From NCBI RefSeq assembly GCF_900115185.1, contig NZ_FOVN01000003.1, forward strand, positions 227,299 through 291,298: 64,000 bases of DNA, in the 5' to 3' direction. The notes below the pieces were generated by a model. It was not told where the DNA came from. It was given only the letters and a program-made list of their open reading frames with translations, and searched no databases. Source of the stretch: Algorimicrobium echini (GTDB lineage Bacteria; Bacteroidota; Bacteroidia; Flavobacteriales; Flavobacteriaceae). A program made the position numbers and the translations under genes. Below, piece by piece: positions 55,467-63,520 of this stretch. How positions within the stretch are numbered: position 1 is the first letter of the stretch; each line of letters begins with the position of its first letter.

Positions 55467-56228
55467 TTATTTTTCGTTTTCTAATTCTAGGGCAATTAAA
55501 TTAATTAAATTCTGGATTTCAAGATCTAAATCGTGCCGACGGTCAATAACATCTTGAGTGAATGTTAATTTCATGCCAAGTAAATTTCTCACCCTTTGTA
55601 TTTCTAAAATCTGATAGTAATTATTTTTAGGTTCATTTTCAATATTAATAGTTGGTATGTTGGTTTTTACCAACGGAATGAAATTAATGTTGTTTTCTAA
55701 AAGGTCATCAATCCTTATTTGATGAACACTTAAACGGTCTTCTAAAATATCGTTGAGTTTGTTTAAGCGAAACTCCAGATCGGTTAGTTTTTCAATTATT
55801 TTAGTGTTTTTTATCAAACTTAATTTATTGGTGTTTTTTAAATTATTATAGCCATTAAATGTGGGTTGATCACTTTGCAAATCCCAAGCAGCACTCTTGA
55901 AAATGGAATCTGGAATTGTTTTTAAGGGAATTTCAGATTGTTTTGAGTTGATTCCTAAAATCTGTGTGAGTCTTTCCTTTAGGGTGTTTTCTTCAGAAAT
56001 TAATAGTTCTGATTGCTTTTTAGCAAGTGATAAATTTAGAAACAGACTTTCTAATATGGCTTGCTCTTCAATGGTATCTTTTCTGTTTTCGTTCCAATTA
56101 TTTATTTGAAGCGCAATTAAAATACCAATAACCACCAGTATAATTTCGCCTATGGCATATTTTAAATACCTACCAGTTTTGCCTTCTGAAAGCAAGTTTA
56201 TTCTAATTTTTCTAAAGAATTTTATCAT
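55467..56228 (-). CDS. DUF6090 membrane-anchored protein (copy 2)
   Basis: 253 residues. Family N-terminus MIKFFRKIRINLLSEGKTGRY and a membrane helix (GEIILVVIGILIALQINNW, about 26-46); the remainder is helical with frequent Leu and Asn. Follows the second serine hydrolase by 55 bases on the same strand, repeating the pairing of copy 1. Codons 1-42 are close in DNA sequence to copy 3, whereas the rest is unrelated. No function known. Confidence 0.88.
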   Translation of the reverse strand: MIKFFRKIRINLLSEGKTGRYLKYAIGEIILVVIGILIALQINNWNENRKDTIEEQAILESLFLNLSLAKKQSELLISEENTLKERLTQILGINSKQSEIPLKTIPDSIFKSAAWDLQSDQPTFNGYNNLKNTNKLSLIKNTKIIEKLTDLEFRLNKLNDILEDRLSVHQIRIDDLLENNINFIPLVKTNIPTINIENEPKNNYYQILEIQRVRNLLGMKLTFTQDVIDRRHDLDLEIQNLINLIALELENEK

Positions 56229-56283
56229 GGTTATTCAAGGAGTAAGCCAAAAGGTTATTGATTGGTTTTATTGTATGCCGTTT

Positions 56284-57399
56284 TTAGTTGTTTAATAATC
56301 CTATCATGTCTTCAATTATTTCATTTATCAAACCTCGTTTGTCTCTTTCTAGCACATAAACAGCTATTGAAGTTTTTAATTTAGGAAAATACAAAACGCG
56401 TGTGCCCCAAAAACCGCCATGTCCATAAGCATGTAATCCATTATAGGTGTAAGCTGACAGACCAAAATAGTAATGACTGGGTTCAGAATTTTTAATTGGA
56501 ATTTTGGTGTAAATTAAATTTAAAACCGAAGTGTCTTTAATGATGCTATTGTTGAAGAGCTTGTAAGCAAAAGAGGCTAAATCATGAGTTGTACAAGCTA
56601 TGCCACCACCTCCAAATAAATCGACAGAATTATCTAATTTGGTTGAATTCCAGTTGTACTCCTGCCAATATTGATGTGCTAATGGTTTTGTGCCTTCTGG
56701 TTGATCTTCAAGGGTTGGAAACCACGTATTATTAAAGCCCAAAGACTCATATTGAAGAAGTGCTCTCATAGCAGTATAGAAGGACTGTTTTGTTATGTTT
56801 TCTATGATTTCTGTTAGCAACAGGTAATTGGTGTCAGAATAGCTAAAAACTGTTTCGGGTTTACCAAGTGGTGGTCCGATATTTATGGCCCATTCTAATT
56901 GCTCATCACGAGTCCAACGGTAGGTTTTATTAGCATTAATAAAATCCATGTAGGCTTGATTGGCATAATCTACTATACCGCTGGTATGAGATAATAAGTG
57001 TTTCACTTGAATGGCATCTACATTATATCCACCCTGTATAAATAAATGGCTTGTTCTAGCTGTTAGTAAATCTTTGATAGGTTGGTTAATTGATAATTTT
57101 CCATTTTCAACCAGTTTTAAAATGGTAGCTGAAACGTAGGTTTTTGTATTACTGGCAATGAGAGCTGGTTGGTCTGGTTCCAATTTTGTTTTAGGAGTTA
57201 GATTGGAATACCCTATAGCTCCGCTCCAAGAAATATTTCGTTCGGGTGATTCAACACTCACCATAATTCCAATAGATGTTTGGTTAGAGGCATACACGGA
57301 ATCAATGATGGCTTGAAACTTAGTTTCTATAGATTGCGTGTAAACCAAACTAGGGAGAAACAGAAATCCTAACAAAATGGGTTTAAAAATTTTCTTCAT
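56284..57399 (-). CDS. serine hydrolase of beta-lactamase fold
   Basis: 371 residues from the ATG at 57399 (MKKIFKPILLGFLFLPSLVYTQ), signal peptide about 1-21. Catalytic SxxK in ASNTKTYV (about 76); second motif YSDTNY (about 180), with Asp where Asn is common; third motif near HGGFWG (about 325). Family of D-alanyl carboxypeptidases and esterases. Sits between an attC-like repeat (57417-57556) and a DUF6090 gene. Its 5' end has an R'-like core (GTTGCAATGCC), but the matching 3' end is degenerate. Confidence 0.9.
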   Translation of the reverse strand: MKKIFKPILLGFLFLPSLVYTQSIETKFQAIIDSVYASNQTSIGIMVSVESPERNISWSGAIGYSNLTPKTKLEPDQPALIASNTKTYVSATILKLVENGKLSINQPIKDLLTARTSHLFIQGGYNVDAIQVKHLLSHTSGIVDYANQAYMDFINANKTYRWTRDEQLEWAINIGPPLGKPETVFSYSDTNYLLLTEIIENITKQSFYTAMRALLQYESLGFNNTWFPTLEDQPEGTKPLAHQYWQEYNWNSTKLDNSVDLFGGGGIACTTHDLASFAYKLFNNSIIKDTSVLNLIYTKIPIKNSEPSHYYFGLSAYTYNGLHAYGHGGFWGTRVLYFPKLKTSIAVYVLERDKRGLINEIIEDMIGLLNN

Positions 57400-57416
57400 T
57401 TGGTTGTTTTTGTTTT

Positions 57417-57556
57417 GGCATTGCAACGGTTTTGGATTTAATGGTTGTGTATTTCAGTACCTAATTTAGCAAATAAATTACAGATAGAAATTCCGCAAGG
57501 ATTTTCAGAAGTAAGCGAGGACAAGCTACTTATAGCCATTGTTATGCTTTCGTTAT
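57417..57556 (-). repeat. attC-like cassette repeat 1
   Basis: Imperfect inverted repeat between the two genes. Outer arms: R'' ATAACGAAAGCATAAC (minus strand, 57556-57541) and R' GTTGCAATGCC (57427-57417). Shared inner parts with other copies: AATGGCTATAAGTA, central hairpin GAAAATCC/GGAATTTC, GCTAAATTAGGT and ACACAACC. The R'' arm contains the TAA stop of the DUF6090 gene (57553-57555). Confidence 0.75.
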
Positions 57557-58278
57557 TTTTTTATTTCTGATTCGATTGCGATATTAACTTTTTTAAGAAA
57601 TTCCAATAAATCACTCTCTTCTTCCAATCCTGATTGCCTAACAGATGTAATGAAATCAACCCAAAAAACAAATTCAGGATTCCGAAAAGATTTTTTGTTG
57701 TCCCTTGAGAGCATATTATAATCAATTATTTCTCTTTTTGATGCAATCATTGGCCAATAATATTCTCCTCTTAATTTTTCTATAACTTTAGTATCTTCGT
57801 TTGCGTCAATAATAAATTCATTTATTGAGGACAACATATATCTAATTTCTTTATTCTGTATTAAGTTAATTCTCCCTGAATTTATTACTGAATTCAAAAT
57901 ACCAAGTTTAGGGTCATAGGTGAAATTATAATTCATAATAATTAAGATAGTCTTCAAGCTATCATTGGAAATACTATTTAGCTTATTAGTGTCAGTTATC
58001 ATTGATTTAATTTCCTTTCCTGCAACCAAAGATTTTTCGTGTTCAGCTATTATTATTTCCAGTGCCTTTATATTAGATTTTATCTCTGTGTTTAAATCAA
58101 AAAGAGCTTCTTTTTCAGAACCAGAGTCTATTCTTTTTTTGTTCCAATTACTAACTTGCAATGCAATCAAAATTCCAATAACAACAAGAATGATTTCGCC
58201 TACGGCATATTTTAAATACCTACCAGTTTTGCCTTCTGAAAGCAAGTTTTGTCTAATTTTTCTAAAAAATTTTATCAT
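57553..58278 (-). CDS. DUF6090 membrane-anchored protein (copy 3), cassette gene
   Basis: 241 residues. Family N-terminus MIKFFRKIRQNLLSEGKTGRY and membrane helix (GEIILVVIGILIALQVSNW, about 26-45), then a helical soluble region unrelated to the other copies (EKEALFDLNTEIKSNIKALEIIIAEHEK). It ends in KKVNIAIESEIKK, its stop codon lying inside the R'' arm of repeat 1. Upstream, the R' arm of repeat 2 (58295-58309) is 17 bases from the start codon. No own promoter. Confidence 0.88.
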   Translation of the reverse strand: MIKFFRKIRQNLLSEGKTGRYLKYAVGEIILVVIGILIALQVSNWNKKRIDSGSEKEALFDLNTEIKSNIKALEIIIAEHEKSLVAGKEIKSMITDTNKLNSISNDSLKTILIIMNYNFTYDPKLGILNSVINSGRINLIQNKEIRYMLSSINEFIIDANEDTKVIEKLRGEYYWPMIASKREIIDYNMLSRDNKKSFRNPEFVFWVDFITSVRQSGLEEESDLLEFLKKVNIAIESEIKK

Positions 58279-58294
58279 TAGTTATTGCTTGGTT

Positions 58295-58433
58295 ATAATG
58301 AAGCATATAGGTTGTTGTATATGGTTTAAGCAACTAATTTAGCAAATTAAAACCGAATAAAAAATCCGCGAGGATTTTCGTAAATTACCTAAAACCAAGC
58401 AATTAATTATACACAGTGTTAGCTTTTCGTTAT
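58295..58433 (-). repeat. attC-like cassette repeat 2
   Basis: Outer arms: R'' ATAACGAAAAGCTAAC (minus strand, 58433-58418) and R' TATATGCTTCATTAT (58309-58295). Inner parts: TGTGTATAATTAATTGC, hairpin GAAAATCC/GGATTTTT at about 58378-58359, GCTAAATTAG and ATATACAAC. R'' matches the R' of its own cassette (GTTAGCTTTCATTAT at 59210-59196) and not the R' of this repeat. Confidence 0.78.
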
Positions 58434-59179
58434 TTTTCAATTTCAGAGATTATTTCTTTCGCAAGTTTTATTGCGTTAGAGTAGAAATCAACAATTAGCA
58501 TAGATTGATATCTCCTATTCATTACATTTATTTCAAGTTTCTTATCTGTGATTACACTTTTTAAATCAATATTTTCTGAAGTTCGTGGGTCATCTTTATA
58601 AAATTCAGATTGTCGATGCCAAGGATTTGTTTTATTCCATATCCAATAAAAGTTTTCTTTTACATAAGGTTCATACATCGTTTTAATTTCTGTGTTGGCG
58701 TTTAGTTCCCTACTTTTTAACTGTTCGATATATCTGTAATAATTTAATATTTTGGATTGAAGATTCTCATGAATAAATGACATACTATTAGAATTGAGAA
58801 GTGCCTCTAATCCGCTTTCGTTGATTTCGATATTACGCTCAAACATTAGATAAATCAGATACATTTGTATATTATTATCAACAGGTTTTAGCGTTTTAAA
58901 CTGGTCTAAAAAATCATTTGCGTATTCTATGGTAGTTTGTGTTTCGGACAACAATTTTTCAGCTTGGATTATGTCATCTTTAAGATTCAGGCTTATTGTT
59001 TCTAAATGTTTTTCGGCCTGATTTATGTTATTTTTTTTCTCGTTCCAATTATTAATCTGTAGCGCAATTAAAATTCCAATTACAACAAGAATTATTTCTC
59101 CAACTGCATAAATCAGATACTTACTGAATTTGTTTTCAGAGAGCAGATTTTGTCTAATTTTTCTAAAGAATTTTATCAT
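58430..59179 (-). CDS. DUF6090 membrane-anchored protein (copy 4), cassette gene
   Basis: 249 residues. N-terminus MIKFFRKIRQNLLSENKFSKY and membrane helix (GEIILVVIGILIALQINNW). Its first 45 or so codons, and the 17 bases before them, are nearly identical in DNA to copy 5, while the rest is not related (EKKNNINQAEKHLETISLNLKDD here). TAA stop inside the R'' arm of repeat 2. No own promoter is seen. Confidence 0.88.
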   Translation of the reverse strand: MIKFFRKIRQNLLSENKFSKYLIYAVGEIILVVIGILIALQINNWNEKKNNINQAEKHLETISLNLKDDIIQAEKLLSETQTTIEYANDFLDQFKTLKPVDNNIQMYLIYLMFERNIEINESGLEALLNSNSMSFIHENLQSKILNYYRYIEQLKSRELNANTEIKTMYEPYVKENFYWIWNKTNPWHRQSEFYKDDPRTSENIDLKSVITDKKLEINVMNRRYQSMLIVDFYSNAIKLAKEIISEIEK

Positions 59180-59195
59180 TCGTTATTGGTTGGTC

Positions 59196-59343
59196 ATAAT
59201 GAAAGCTAACGGTTTTGTGTATGATTAGTGGCGTGTTTAAGCACCTAATTTAGCAAATAAAAACCGAATAGAAAATCCGCGAGGATTTTCGTAAGTAGGC
59301 GAGAACAAGCAATTACTTATAGCCACTGTTGTGCTTACGTTAT
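59196..59343 (-). repeat. attC-like cassette repeat 3
   Basis: Outer arms: R'' ATAACGTAAGCACAAC (minus strand, 59343-59328) and R' GTTAGCTTTCATTAT (59210-59196). Inner parts: AGTGGCTATAAGTAATTGCTTG, hairpin GAAAATCC TCGC GGATTTTC (8 bp), GCTAAATTAGGTGCTTAAAC, CATACACAAAACC. The cleanest and best-matched copy. Confidence 0.8.
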
Positions 59344-59349
59344 TTTGTA

Positions 59350-60153
59350 TTAATCATTGTTAATTTCTTCTAATAGCAGAATAATGTTATTGAGTTGTTT
59401 TTGTACTGGTTTTAAATCATTTATTTTACCTGTTTCATTGCCTATAAGATAACGTAAATCTTTTTTTAAACTCTCGTCCTTACGTAACTCTTCAACAACA
59501 GATTTTGCTATTTTGTTATCGAGTTCAATACTACATTCGTTAGGTAAACTAATTAGAAAGCTATAGCCGTTTTTTAAATAAACATCTCCACAATTTAAAC
59601 GTATTTGTGTCTGAATCTCATCTGGCATTTTACCTCTTAAATTCTCTCTATACTTGTTTTCAAGAATGAACACTCCTGTTTCAGACCATTCCGTATCATA
59701 ATACCTAATCAATGCAGTTTTTAAACTGTCATTTTGGATAAGATTAATTTGGCCAGAAGCAATTAATTCCTTAAAAGTTGATGAAGCTGAATATGAATCA
59801 GCTAATTGACTTGCTTGATACATATCAATTAGATTTTCGACAGGATTAATTTCAGCATCTTTAGAGTTTTCGAAAACCGCTATTGCCTTTTTGGCGTGAT
59901 AAATAACTTGTTTAGAATAATTAATAGTCGCTTCAAGAATTTGTTTTTCCTCTCTGACATCATCTAAAAGGCGTTTATAATAGAGGGATTCTAAACTTTC
60001 ATTAAGACGATTTTGATTCCAATTATTAATCTGTAACGCAATTAAAATTCCAATTACAACAAGAATTATTTCTCCAACTGCATAAATCAGATACTTACTG
60101 AATTTGTTTTCAGAGAGCAGATTTTGTCTAATTTTTCTAAAGAATTTTATCAT
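59350..60153 (-). CDS. DUF6090 membrane-anchored protein (copy 5), cassette gene
   Basis: 267 residues, the longest copy. N-terminus MIKFFRKIRQNLLSENKFSKY and membrane helix (GEIILVVIGILIALQINNW). The first ~45 codons are almost the same DNA as copy 4. The soluble part (NESLESLYYKRLLDDVREEKQILE) is unrelated to copy 4. Ends LLLEEINND. Cassette borders: R' at 60184-60170, R'' at 59343-59328. Confidence 0.88.
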   Translation of the reverse strand: MIKFFRKIRQNLLSENKFSKYLIYAVGEIILVVIGILIALQINNWNQNRLNESLESLYYKRLLDDVREEKQILEATINYSKQVIYHAKKAIAVFENSKDAEINPVENLIDMYQASQLADSYSASSTFKELIASGQINLIQNDSLKTALIRYYDTEWSETGVFILENKYRENLRGKMPDEIQTQIRLNCGDVYLKNGYSFLISLPNECSIELDNKIAKSVVEELRKDESLKKDLRYLIGNETGKINDLKPVQKQLNNIILLLEEINND

Positions 60154-60169
60154 TAGTTATTGGTTGGTT

Positions 60170-60315
60170 ATAATGAAAGCTAGCGGTTTTGTTTATGGCT
60201 CGTTGCGAAAAATCAGCTATGATTTTCCGCTGTAACCAAAAGATAGCAAATTGCAATGAATTCCGATTAGGAATTCAGCCGCAATGAGCTATACAGGTTG
60301 TTGTGCTTTCGTTAT
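60170..60315 (-). repeat. attC-like cassette repeat 4, variant core
   Basis: Outer arms: R'' ATAACGAAAGCACAA (minus strand, 60315-60301) and R' GCTAGCTTTCATTAT (60184-60170), so GTT has become GCT. The inner part differs from other copies and has two hairpins: GAATTCC/GGAATTC (around 60272-60255) and GCGGAAAATCA/TGATTTTTCGC (60229-60205). The two-hairpin layout is unique in this array. Confidence 0.7.
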
Positions 60316-60316
60316 T

Positions 60317-61063
60317 TTATTTTACCGTTAATTCTTGTTCTATTTCATCAATTAATTCAATCGCAAACTTTTTCATTCCTCGATACGTCTCTAAAACTGC
60401 TTGCTTTCTATAATATTCAATTGTGAGATAATTTCTCCCTTTAGGACTAGTAATAAGTTTTATTAAATTTTGTCGATTTTCGCTTTCATCTTGAAATTTT
60501 GGAAACGTATTGACCACATTTATTTCGTATTCATTTTGACCATACCACCAATAGTTACCTTCAATACGTGTACACTCAACCTCCCAGTTAATAACAGCAT
60601 TAAAGTGCTGTATATAATTTGTATAATAATTATATATCTTTTTGGAAAGACTATCATTTTTAGATATTTCAGACAATCCTAAATTAGTTATTTTAGTGAA
60701 GGTCGAAGTATTTACAGCATTGTAATCATATTCTGGTATAATTATATAGGAAAGACTATCTGTTGATATATTTTGGTATTGAGTAAGAGATAACAACCTG
60801 CTTTTAGATTCTAGAATGTTTTTATAATAATCAATGCTGCTACTAAATGCTAGTGTATCAGATGTTAGGTCTTCCCTTATGTTTTTCAGATAGGTTATCA
60901 TCTTTTCATTAGCTATGCGTTCGCTATTCCAATTATTAATAGACAGGGCGATTAAAATTCCAATTACCACAAGAACAATTTCGCCAATGGCATAAAGCAA
61001 ATACTTACTGAACTTATTTTCAGAGAGTAGTTTTCGGCGAATTTTTCTAAAGAATTTTATCAT
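60317..61063 (-). CDS. DUF6090 membrane-anchored protein (copy 6), cassette gene
   Basis: 248 residues. N-terminus MIKFFRKIRRKLLSENKFSKY and membrane helix (GEIVLVVIGILIALSINNW). The rest is unrelated to the other copies (YLKNIREDLTSDTLAFSSSIDYYKN) and ends EIEQELTVK. Cassette borders: R' at 61094-61080, R'' at 60315-60301. No own promoter is seen. Confidence 0.88.
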   Translation of the reverse strand: MIKFFRKIRRKLLSENKFSKYLLYAIGEIVLVVIGILIALSINNWNSERIANEKMITYLKNIREDLTSDTLAFSSSIDYYKNILESKSRLLSLTQYQNISTDSLSYIIIPEYDYNAVNTSTFTKITNLGLSEISKNDSLSKKIYNYYTNYIQHFNAVINWEVECTRIEGNYWWYGQNEYEINVVNTFPKFQDESENRQNLIKLITSPKGRNYLTIEYYRKQAVLETYRGMKKFAIELIDEIEQELTVK

Positions 61064-61079
61064 TGGTTATTGTTTGGTT

Positions 61080-61230
61080 ATAATGAAGCATATAGGTTGT
61101 TGTATATGGTTTAAGCACCTAATTTAGCAAACCTGCCTACAGGCAGATAAAAACCGAACAGACAATCCGCAAGGATTTTCAGAAGTAGGCGAGAACAAGC
61201 AATTACTTATAGCCATTATTGGTACTTATT
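61080..61230 (-). repeat. attC-like cassette repeat 5, with small palindrome insertion
   Basis: Outer arms: R'' AATAAGTACCAAT (minus strand, 61230-61218) and R' TATATGCTTCATTAT (61094-61080). Inner parts match repeats 1-3 (AATGGCTATAAGTAATTGC, GCTAAATTAGG). CTGCCT AC AGGCAG (61133-61146) is inserted between two conserved blocks. R'' overlaps the end of the CPBP gene (stop at 61203). Confidence 0.75.
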
Positions 61231-62030
61231 TTTAATTTATTTTTTGCAATCAATATTCCAGTAAATAATATCATTCCAATACTGGATAATAAATGTATTT
61301 TCTTAAAATCCATATTTAATTCAGGAAAAAACAACAAGGCTATTCCAGCATTAATGGACAAGTGAAATAAGATGGCTACTAGAACACTTCCTTTAGAATT
61401 AATCACTAACCAAGTTATTATTATTGATAAACACATTAGCATAATAAAATATGTAATCACGGGTAAAAAAGAAATTGATTCTCCACTTACTAAAGTGCCA
61501 AATGGTGCCCACCAAAGTGGAATATGCCAAATAAACCATATTACTCCAATTATAACTGCACTTTTTAAGTTTGTATGTTTTTTTTGCAATTCGGGTAATA
61601 AAAAACCTCGCCACCCAAGTTCTTCACCTAAAGGGCCAGCATATATGCCAGCCCATAGTATCGCTGGAATAGAAAGAAAAGCTGTTATGTCAAAACTCCC
61701 AATATCTCCAATAAATGTTTTGTAAATTCCAATTCCAATAAGAATAAAAAATATAGGCAAAAATATTATGTATAAATAGTATTTAAAGGGGATATTCCAA
61801 ATAAACACTTTCTTAAATAAATTCAATACACCTTTCAGGCCATCAAAAATAAGTGCTGTTACAATTCCGCTGATTGTAGGTCCATATAAGCCAGTAAAAA
61901 AGAATATTAAAAATTTTCCAATTGATTCTTGGTTGATTCCATCTGTAAGATAATTTAGACCGATAACCCAAAAAGTCCAAGACCAAATAATGGTAATTAA
62001 TAAAAATATATAAGTCTTTTTATTATTCAT
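61203..62030 (-). CDS. CPBP-family intramembrane metalloprotease, cassette gene
   Basis: 275 residues from the ATG at 62030 (MNNKKTYIFLL). Seven or eight membrane helices; motif 1 EELGWRGF near residue 145 (Glu-Glu), motif 2 F(x)xxH as VIWFIWHIPLWW near 180, motif 3 HLSINAGIA near 230. Family members cut proteins in the membrane or protect against bacteriocins (Abi). The 39 codons before the ATG run into the repeat and are rejected. The 5' R' GCTGGCACTTATT (62053-62041) and 3' R'' AATAAGTACCAAT match in 10 of 13 positions. Confidence 0.9.
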   Translation of the reverse strand: MNNKKTYIFLLITIIWSWTFWVIGLNYLTDGINQESIGKFLIFFFTGLYGPTISGIVTALIFDGLKGVLNLFKKVFIWNIPFKYYLYIIFLPIFFILIGIGIYKTFIGDIGSFDITAFLSIPAILWAGIYAGPLGEELGWRGFLLPELQKKHTNLKSAVIIGVIWFIWHIPLWWAPFGTLVSGESISFLPVITYFIMLMCLSIIITWLVINSKGSVLVAILFHLSINAGIALLFFPELNMDFKKIHLLSSIGMILFTGILIAKNKLKISTNNGYK

Positions 62031-62040
62031 GTTTTTCTCT

Positions 62041-62182
62041 AATAAGTGCCAGCGTGTTGTGTGTGATTTCGTTGTGTTGGCTTGCTCTAAATTAGTAAAA
62101 GAAAACGAACCATAGGAAAATTCAGCAGGAATTTTCCGAGTACACACGAACCGAACAGTGAATTAAACACGTTGTTGCAAAA
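62041..62182 (-). repeat. attC-like cassette repeat 6
   Basis: Outer arms: R'' TTTTGCAAC (minus strand, 62182-62174) and R' GCTGGCACTTATT (62053-62041). Inner parts: GTGTTTAATTCACTG / CACAACGAAATCACACAC and a hairpin GGAAAATTC/GAATTTTCC with loop CTGCT. R'' is the reverse complement, one base off, of its own cassette's R' (GTTACAAAA). Confidence 0.72.
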
Positions 62183-62184
62183 AG

Positions 62185-62865
62185 TTATTTAGAGCCATTA
62201 CAGTCTTTCTCAACAACTATACTCTTTTTAATTTGATAATAGCTTATTAGTTTTTCAGAACTATGTTCTTCACCTAGGACATTGACATATTTTTTCTCTA
62301 TAAAAATACCATTAGGCAAAGTATTATTTAATTTCCAATCTTCATATGCTGTTGGATGAGTTAATAAAGGCAAATGAAAACTCGTTGAATTATCTATTAT
62401 ATAGAGATTTGTTCCAGCTCCATTTCTGATTCTCTTTTTTAAATTTTTCAAAATACTTCGAAACGTATAAACTTTATATGTTTTTTCATTAATAATTGTG
62501 TCATTGTGTATAAAAAAGTCATATTCTTTAGCAACATGCTTATACTTGTTTTTTCTATAATTTATATCATCACAACTAATATTAATGAATTCAGCTTTAT
62601 TTAGTTGAGATTTTGATACCAAAACGTCAGAGTATAATTTATCATGATGTCTAAAAACAATTCTAAAATTCAAACTATCTTTTGATGTTATTTCAGCGAA
62701 ATAGCTGTTGTCTTTTGAGTTGGTTAAATAGATAACATTTTTTTTAATTGAATCCTCTTTATAAAAAGTGATTTCGGTTTCAATAGAATAGTCAAATTCA
62801 TATTTCTCTTGTGAAAAACAAAAAGAAGTTTGAATAATTAATATCGATGTAATTAGTTTTTTCAA
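62185..62865 (-). CDS. secreted protein of unknown function, cassette gene with TTG start
   Basis: 226 residues from the TTG at 62865. Signal peptide 1-18 (LIIQTSFCFS|Q). The mature protein is beta-rich and charged (YEFDYSIETEITFYKEDS; KTYKVYTFRSILKNLKKRIRNG). No ATG fits: the R' core ends only a few bases before the TTG. No homologue recognised; the pattern resembles small secreted proteins in flavobacterial cassettes. Cassette borders: R' TTTTGTAAC on plus at 62869-62877, R'' at 62182-62174. Confidence 0.75.
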   Translation of the reverse strand: MKKLITSILIIQTSFCFSQEKYEFDYSIETEITFYKEDSIKKNVIYLTNSKDNSYFAEITSKDSLNFRIVFRHHDKLYSDVLVSKSQLNKAEFINISCDDINYRKNKYKHVAKEYDFFIHNDTIINEKTYKVYTFRSILKNLKKRIRNGAGTNLYIIDNSTSFHLPLLTHPTAYEDWKLNNTLPNGIFIEKKYVNVLGEEHSSEKLISYYQIKKSIVVEKDCNGSK

Positions 62866-62868
62866 ATG

Positions 62869-63004
62869 TTTTGTAACGGTCTAGTGTATGATTTCGTTGC
62901 GTGTTTAAGCTTTAAAGTTACTAAATAATCACAGATAGAAAATTCCAGCGGAATTTTCGTAAGTAAGCTCTAACTAGCAATGAATTATACACATTGTTAC
63001 CTGC
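62869..63004 (-). repeat. attC-like cassette repeat 7
   Basis: Outer arms: R'' GCAGGTAAC (minus strand, 63004-62996) and R' GTTACAAAA (62877-62869). Inner parts: TGTATAATTCATTGC / GCAACGAAATCATACA, hairpin GAAAATTCC GCT GGAATTTTC (9 bp). R'' matches exactly the R' at the 5' end of the DUF2750 cassette (63998-63990). Confidence 0.8.
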
Positions 63005-63013
63005 TGGCTTTTT

Positions 63014-63520
63014 TCAGTTGTCATATTCTGCCAGTTCAATTTCCTCATCACTCGGTAACCAGCCATTATTTATTTTGTCAATCAATACGGTCAGATGTTT
63101 TTTTACTTTTCGGTGAGTAAAATCCAAGCAGACAACTTTGTCTATTTCATTGTATGGGTCGTGAGCTAAAGTGGATGCAAACCAGAATCCTTCACTAAAA
63201 TTTTGATGTGCAGTCGTAACTGGCGAAAATTCGTAATCGAATTCTTTTTTAGTCTGCATTTCATAATCTAAAGCTTGTCCAGTTATTTCTTCGTCAAAAT
63301 ATTGTTCAGTCCAATGAGCTAAAGTTCCAGCACTACAAGTATAGGATACATTTTTGTCCATACAAATTTTCACTACAGGCGGAACTAATTCCTCATCTTC
63401 TTTATTGGCAATTGTAAATACAACCCAATCGTTTTTCGGCAATGAAGATTTCCATTCAGAGTTATTTCTTATCTGGATGTAATATATTCTTCTTCTATTT
63501 ATTCTACCAATTAACTCCAT
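63014..63520 (-). CDS. unknown protein coupled to DUF2750 gene
   Basis: 168 residues, cytoplasmic, no membrane helix. Distinct phrases: ELIGRINRRRIYYIQIR, DWVVFTIANKEDEELVPPVVK and VVCLDFTHRKVKKHLTVLID. I do not recognise the family with certainty. Its ATG shares the last base of the upstream stop (TAATG), so the two are translated together. Ends ELAEYDN. Same cassette as the DUF2750 gene. Confidence 0.75.
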   Translation of the reverse strand: MELIGRINRRRIYYIQIRNNSEWKSSLPKNDWVVFTIANKEDEELVPPVVKICMDKNVSYTCSAGTLAHWTEQYFDEEITGQALDYEMQTKKEFDYEFSPVTTAHQNFSEGFWFASTLAHDPYNEIDKVVCLDFTHRKVKKHLTVLIDKINNGWLPSDEEIELAEYDN

